A stretch of 8,964 nucleotides of DNA from Hyphococcus sp. (GTDB lineage: Bacteria; Pseudomonadota; Alphaproteobacteria; Caulobacterales; Parvularculaceae). The position numbers and the translations under genes were made by a program. The stretch lies in the NCBI GenBank assembly GCA_021604605.1, contig BQJH01000110.1, forward strand, positions 1-8,964, read 5' to 3'. Shown here in pieces: positions 5,368-8,964 of the stretch (position 1 is its first letter; every line of letters starts with the position of its first letter). The notes under the pieces are model-generated. The model did not search any database. It saw only the letters and a list, made by a program, of their open reading frames with translations, and was not told the DNA's origin.

Positions 5368-6003
5368 GTGAGCATCATCGATATCACCCCTGCCCTTTCC
5401 AGCACATCACTGGCCTTCCCCGGCGATACGGTATTTAAGGCTGAACCTGTCATGGAAATTGGCGAGGACTGCCCGGTTAATGTCTCGCGCCTCACCCTGT
5501 CATCGCACGCCGGCGCCCATGCGGACGCCCCGCTACACTACCATCGCGAAGGCACACCAATCCATGCGATTGATCTGGACCCATATATTGGTCCTTGCAC
5601 GGTGGTTCACATGATCAATCATGATGAGGTCATTACGCTTAGCGTATTGGAAAAAACTTTAGCGGCGAGCGGTGAGGCCTTAGCGCCGCGCATCCTCATC
5701 CGCACTTATGAAAACCAACCTGATACATGGGACCCTGCCTTCACGGCCGTCAGCGCAGACGCCATTACTTGGCTCGCCTCAAACGGCGTCAAACTAATCG
5801 GCGTTGATACGCCATCGCTTGACCCGGCAACATCGAAAACCATGGACGCCCACAACGCCATCTATCAAAATAACATGCGCATTTTAGAGGGACTGAAACT
5901 CGATAATGTTGCGGCAGGAACTTATGAGTTGATCGCTTTGCCGCTAAAGCTTGAGGGTCTCGACGCCGCGCCGGTGCGCGCCATCTTAAGGACGCTGCCT
6001 TGA
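5368..6003 (+). CDS. kynB: Kynurenine formamidase (arylformamidase), cyclase family
   Basis: KynB hydrolyses N-formyl-L-kynurenine to kynurenine and formate, the second step of tryptophan breakdown. The 211-residue protein has the cyclase-family layout of bacterial KynB: DITPALSS near the start, FPGDT (17-21, where the usual Trp is Phe), and the metal site SSHAGAHADAPLHY (45-58; His47, His51, Asp53, His57). Later come LIGVDTPSLDP (143-153) and DAHNAIYQNNMRILEGL (160-176), with His162 and Glu174 as the expected catalytic and metal residues. Start is GTG 5368, the first start codon in an open frame, with AAAGG seven bases before it. It is upstream of and overlaps kynU, and divergent from glyQ. 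The neighbouring kynureninase makes the KynB assignment firmer than the family match alone. Confidence 0.93.
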   Translation: MSIIDITPALSSTSLAFPGDTVFKAEPVMEIGEDCPVNVSRLTLSSHAGAHADAPLHYHREGTPIHAIDLDPYIGPCTVVHMINHDEVITLSVLEKTLAASGEALAPRILIRTYENQPDTWDPAFTAVSADAITWLASNGVKLIGVDTPSLDPATSKTMDAHNAIYQNNMRILEGLKLDNVAAGTYELIALPLKLEGLDAAPVRAILRTLP

Positions 6004-7244
6004 ACCCAAGCATGATCCCCGCCTCACGCGAAGACGCGGCCGCCCTTGATGCGACGGACCCGTTACAGGCCTATCACGATCATTTTGACCTGCCTGAAGG
6101 GGTTGTTTATCTCGACGGTAATTCTTTGGGGCCGCCGCCGCGCGCGTCTTTAAACAAGCTTCGCGACACAGCAGAACGTGAATGGAAAGATCAACTGATC
6201 GCATCATGGAATGATGCAGGTTGGATTGATCTACCTAAAAAATGCGGCGCTAAAATTGCGTCCCTAATCGGCGCGGCGCCCGACGATGTACTTGTTTGCG
6301 ATTCTGTTTCGGTGAACATTTTTAAGCTTGTCAGCGCCCTTTATCTGGCGCGCAAAGCCGTAAGCGAGCCTTGCGCAATAGCCTATGAAACAGATGAGTT
6401 TCCGACGGACGGATACATCTTGCAGGGACTTGCCAAACTGACCGGGACGTCGCTCAAGAAAATTGCTTCTAATGGCCCCGACGCCGCCTTTGCTGATGGC
6501 ATAAAAATCGTTGTCAAAAGCGTAGTGCATTATAAATCTGCCGCCATCACGGATATCGCCGCCTGGGAGCGGGCAGCCGAAAAAAATGACGCTGTGATCG
6601 TCTGGGACCTAAGCCATGCCACCGGCGTCATCGCACTTAATATGCAACGCGTGGGCGCACGCTACGGTGTTGGGTGTGGCTATAAATATTTGAATGGCGG
6701 TCCCGGTGCACCAGCCTTTATCTATGTTGCAAAGAAAGCTGCGGAAGAACTCGACCAGCCCCTTTCCGGTTGGATGGGGCATGCGGCGCCGTTTGATTTT
6801 GCTGATGGGTACTTACCTGCGCCGGGCGTTAAACGCTTTGCGTGTGGCACGCCGCCAATCTTGTCGCTTTCAGCCCTCGACGGAGCACTCGATGTTTTTG
6901 ACGGGATCGACATGCACGCCGTTGAAGAAAAAGCAAAAAAGCTGGGTGATTTATTTTTGGCGCGCGCAATGGCGCTAGACCTCACATCCGCCTCTCCCGG
7001 CCTCGACAAACAACGCGGTGGCCATGTATCGCTGCGTTTTGGGCACAGTTATGAAGTTGTTCAGGCCTTAATCGCAAAAGGCGTGATTGGTGATTTCCGC
7101 CAACCGGACATTATGCGGTTTGGGTTTTCACCGCTATTCCTGACATATACCCAAGTTTGGGACGCCGTAGATATATTGGGAAATATTCTTGCCACGGAAG
7201 AATGGCGCAAGCCGGAATTCGCCATCCGCAGAACCGTAACCTAA
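6000..7244 (+). CDS. kynU: Kynureninase (PLP-dependent)
   Basis: KynU splits kynurenine into anthranilate and alanine using pyridoxal phosphate. The 414-residue length is normal. Visible features: VYLDGNSLGPPP (36-47), CDSVSVNIFKL (100-110), ETDEFPTD (130-137, Asp132), VWDLSHATG (201-209, Asp203 pairing with the PLP ring nitrogen), GCGYKYLNGGPGAPAF (225-240, Schiff-base Lys229), SGWMGH (256-261) and RFACGTPPILSLSALDGAL (279-297). The numbering is close to the Pseudomonas enzyme (Asp132, Asp201, Lys227). I keep the TTG at 6000 as the start: AAGGA lies seven bases upstream, whereas the internal ATG at 6012 has no ribosome site. The TTG overlaps the kynB TGA stop (TTGA), implying coupled translation. 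There is no kynA nearby and no terminator: the convergent gene's stop is 2 bases away. Confidence 0.97.
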   Translation: MNPSMIPASREDAAALDATDPLQAYHDHFDLPEGVVYLDGNSLGPPPRASLNKLRDTAEREWKDQLIASWNDAGWIDLPKKCGAKIASLIGAAPDDVLVCDSVSVNIFKLVSALYLARKAVSEPCAIAYETDEFPTDGYILQGLAKLTGTSLKKIASNGPDAAFADGIKIVVKSVVHYKSAAITDIAAWERAAEKNDAVIVWDLSHATGVIALNMQRVGARYGVGCGYKYLNGGPGAPAFIYVAKKAAEELDQPLSGWMGHAAPFDFADGYLPAPGVKRFACGTPPILSLSALDGALDVFDGIDMHAVEEKAKKLGDLFLARAMALDLTSASPGLDKQRGGHVSLRFGHSYEVVQALIAKGVIGDFRQPDIMRFGFSPLFLTYTQVWDAVDILGNILATEEWRKPEFAIRRTVT

Positions 7245-7246
7245 TT

Positions 7247-8389
7247 TTATTGCAGGGCTGTAAGCGCCTCGACAATGCGCGAGGACTCTTCGATCGGCGG
7301 TGGTGCATTTAAGGCATCCTGATAATATTTCCGCGCAACGCCTTTTTCACCCGCCTGTTCAGCAATGAGCGCACGCCCAACATAAGCTTCATAATTATCC
7401 GGCGTGTATTGCAAAAGCCGTGCGAGAATTTCTTCCGCCGCCGCCGCATCACCCCGCGCACCTGCACACAAACCCACATCAACCATGGCGCCCATGGCCC
7501 AAGCGTCTGCCTGCAACGTTGCTTCCGCATTGTTGCAATAGGCCGATGTCAGCTCCTTGCCTAAAATCGCATTGATCCTGACGCCAAAATCTTCCTCAAT
7601 CTGCGGCGCCAAAGGTTCTGACACTCGTACTGACGGCGTGCGCACTTCTACGGTCTTTTCAATCGGCTGAACTTTCGCCAAAATCGCACCCACGGGCGGC
7701 TCCAACCGTTCTGGCGCCGCCAATCTGGCAAATGTTTTAAAGCGTTCCGGCGCACCCTCTCTCAGACTGGGCTTCGTTGCAGACGCTTGTTGCACCACTG
7801 GTGTTGGCTTGAGCACCTCTCGTGTTCGTGCGGGAGAAGGAACAGGCGGCGTTTTTATCTCTCTCGCCTGAACAGACGTTGCCGTTACCCCAGCAGTTTT
7901 TATTGGCTCAGCAAAAAAGAGGTCGACACAAGCCGCTTGCATCCCGCCAACCGTGCAGTTTTTTACGTTGGCATACTCAACGGTCGCATTGGTTTTAACG
8001 CTCAACATCGCACCTGCGCCAGCCTGTTCCGCAAACAATGTCTGTAGGCGATCGCTGCGGCTCGACAAATCAAGCTCAAAAGACGCCTCAACACCGCCCA
8101 AAAAGAATTCACCGCCGGTTGTCTTTTTTATCTCACAAGGCCCGCCACATAAAACGGCAATACGGGTCTGGTTGCCCCGCTCACCAATTTGAACATCTTT
8201 TACAGAAAACCGCGGCGCATCCGCCTGGATTTGACCGGCAGGCGCTAAATTTTGTGGCCCTGCTGGTTGTGATAATGTTGTTTGTGATAATGCGCCCGGC
8301 GCAACAGTTACGGCCAAAGCCGCCATCCCCGCAGCGGCGAGCGTCCATGCAAACACGATAGGCGCGAGAAGGCTTCTTTTGATAATCAT
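7247..8389 (-). CDS. Membrane-anchored or exported protein with C-terminal TPR-like region, unknown function
   Basis: I start this at ATG 8389 (380 residues), not further upstream: the longer frame would run through an intrinsic terminator at 8478-8513, whereas ATG 8389 begins a credible signal or anchor segment (MIIKRSLLAPIVFAWTLAAAGMAALAV). The ribosome site is weak (GGCGG very close to the ATG). Residues 60-160 form a beta-rich domain with two cysteine pairs (CGGPC at 81-85; Cys145, Cys154) and strands such as QTRIAVLCGG and FELDLSSRS, loosely like AMIN or other envelope beta domains. Residues 165-265 are a Pro/Ala/Thr/Val-rich linker. Residues 280-380 are helical, with a TPR-like LLQYTPDNYEAYVGRALIAEQAGEKGVARKYYQDAL (325-360). 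The layout suggests an envelope scaffold. I do not recognise a named family. Confidence 0.82.
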   Translation of the reverse strand: MIIKRSLLAPIVFAWTLAAAGMAALAVTVAPGALSQTTLSQPAGPQNLAPAGQIQADAPRFSVKDVQIGERGNQTRIAVLCGGPCEIKKTTGGEFFLGGVEASFELDLSSRSDRLQTLFAEQAGAGAMLSVKTNATVEYANVKNCTVGGMQAACVDLFFAEPIKTAGVTATSVQAREIKTPPVPSPARTREVLKPTPVVQQASATKPSLREGAPERFKTFARLAAPERLEPPVGAILAKVQPIEKTVEVRTPSVRVSEPLAPQIEEDFGVRINAILGKELTSAYCNNAEATLQADAWAMGAMVDVGLCAGARGDAAAAEEILARLLQYTPDNYEAYVGRALIAEQAGEKGVARKYYQDALNAPPPIEESSRIVEALTALQ

Positions 8390-8477
8390 AACCGCCAAGA
8401 AAGACCAAGTGTCAGATAACAAATAACCTTCGGCAGAGTCGGGGCTGATCGTCAATGAGCGGACGTGACTGCCAAGA

Positions 8478-8513
8478 TAAAAGAAAAGCCGGGCAGGATT
8501 TCTCCCGCCCGGC
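8478..8513 (-). terminator. Strong intrinsic terminator
   Basis: On the minus strand GCCGGGC (8513-8507) pairs perfectly with GCCCGGC (8494-8488); inside, GGA/TCC extends the stem past one mismatch around a small loop. The run TTTTCTTTTAT follows at once. It lies about 23 bases after the stop of the truncated right-hand gene, which it should terminate, and it isolates the downstream TPR-like gene on its own promoter. Confidence 0.92.
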
Positions 8514-8536
8514 AATATACCTACAAAAGCATACGC

Positions 8537-8964
8537 TTAATAGGTGCGGTACACTCTGCGGCTGCCGCGCTTGATATAGCCATAGCCCCAAGCGTCGTAG
8601 CAAAGCAGCGCCGTTTCCTCATAGCGCCGGCCACGGCGATAGAATGTCTGGGAAACGACATCGCAATCATCCAGATATCGTGGACTATAATGGTTCCAGC
8701 CATAACTCACATAAGCCCAACCGATCGGGTTAAACCCGGTGTAGTAATGGAAGATGCTGTGAAATGAGCAGTAATACCCATGCCCGCCACGCGGTCCATG
8801 ACCATGCCGGTAATGGCTGCCGCGGTAACGCGAAGACGGATGGCGATAGCTACCATGCCGGCGCTGATTGTAGCGATAATCCGCACGACGGTCCCGGCGG
8901 CGATCCGCGCGACGTTGATCCCGGCGGCCATCACGATAAGCGTCACGACGACGGTCTGCTCTGC
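8537..8964 (-). CDS. Partial Arg/His/Tyr-rich protein of unknown function (5' end missing)
   Basis: This frame is open from the right edge to TAA 8539-8537, giving 141 visible residues; the start lies outside the window. The N-terminal visible part is an Arg/Asp repeat (RADRRRDAYRDGRRDQRRAD...) with a near-repeat of nine codons, then a Tyr/His/Gly/Arg-rich stretch (RHGSYRHPSSRYRGSHYRHGHG). The C-terminal part is more regular: GFNPIGWAYVSYGWNHY, DDCDVVSQTFYRRGRRYEETALLCYDAWGYGYIKRGSRRVYR. The ending 'C......y.grr......CYD..G.gYI..GSR' is a pattern I recall from exported alphaproteobacterial hypotheticals, so a signal peptide upstream is likely. Cys65, Cys100 and Cys121 (counted from the edge) are present. 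A strong terminator follows. No start codon of this frame lies inside the window, so a search for complete ORFs misses it. Confidence 0.8.
   Translation of the reverse strand, partial: RADRRRDAYRDGRRDQRRADRRRDRRADYRYNQRRHGSYRHPSSRYRGSHYRHGHGPRGGHGYYCSFHSIFHYYTGFNPIGWAYVSYGWNHYSPRYLDDCDVVSQTFYRRGRRYEETALLCYDAWGYGYIKRGSRRVYRTY

Noticed and set aside
8390..8515. N-terminal extension of the TPR-like gene to a start at 8515
   Set aside because: The extension would translate through a strong minus-strand intrinsic terminator and is not conserved-looking, while ATG 8389 starts a proper signal/anchor segment.
8707..8946. Ala/Ile/Val-rich reading frame on the minus strand near the right edge
   Set aside because: It is the out-of-frame shadow of the Arg/His/Tyr-rich gene, whose frame is open to the window edge and ends before a terminator.
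1..8964. Mobile element, CRISPR, phage defence or secondary-metabolite system
   Set aside because: No transposase, integrase, regularly spaced repeats, nuclease/helicase sets or biosynthetic cores were found on either strand; the content is ordinary metabolic and envelope genes.

Overview
The window looks like ordinary chromosomal DNA from an alphaproteobacterium of moderate GC content, by eye near half G+C. The kynB-kynU kynurenine pair, the split-type glycyl-tRNA synthetase alpha subunit, a monofunctional transglycosylase, a lipoprotein cyclophilin, and several envelope proteins that resemble alphaproteobacterial hypotheticals all fit. A marine stalked or budding lineage (Hyphomonadaceae or Parvularculaceae-like) is a guess. 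I see no transposase, integrase, tRNA, rRNA, CRISPR array, phage gene or toxin-antitoxin pair. Ten genes are present (eight complete, two cut by the window edges), and no gap between genes exceeds about 185 bases.

Layout. Bases 1-587 (+) hold the 3' part of a membrane-anchored protein whose start lies to the left. Its stop codon interlocks with the stop of a four-gene minus-strand operon (2957 to 584): ytoQ, mtgA, a cyclophilin-type lipoprotein peptidyl-prolyl isomerase, and a PaaI-like hotdog thioesterase. A divergent intergenic region (2958-3140) then carries a recognisable promoter for an exported protein of unknown function (3141-3665, +). A minus-strand pair follows: glyQ (5218-4277), with a GFA/CENP-V-type zinc protein abutting it at TAAATG. 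Divergent from glyQ is the plus-strand pair kynB-kynU (5368-7244), for N-formylkynurenine to kynurenine to anthranilate. Converging on kynU with a 2-base gap is a membrane-anchored protein with a beta-rich domain and a C-terminal TPR-like region (8389-7247, -). A strong intrinsic terminator (8478-8513) separates it from a truncated Arg/His/Tyr-rich gene running off the right edge (8964-8537, -).

How the genes work together. kynB and kynU catalyse consecutive steps of tryptophan breakdown and overlap by four bases, so they are almost certainly co-translated; the first-step dioxygenase (kynA) is not in the window. The ytoQ-mtgA-ppi-thioesterase operon mixes an envelope enzyme (peptidoglycan polymerisation), a periplasmic folding factor and two genes without a clear link to them. 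glyQ lacks its usual partner glyS next to it. I find no convincing new multi-gene system. The points most worth a second look are the glyQ-GFA arrangement, the apparently leaderless glyQ, the kynB leader with a sequestered perfect Shine-Dalgarno, the uncharacterised envelope proteins, and the excess of the palindrome GGCGCC.
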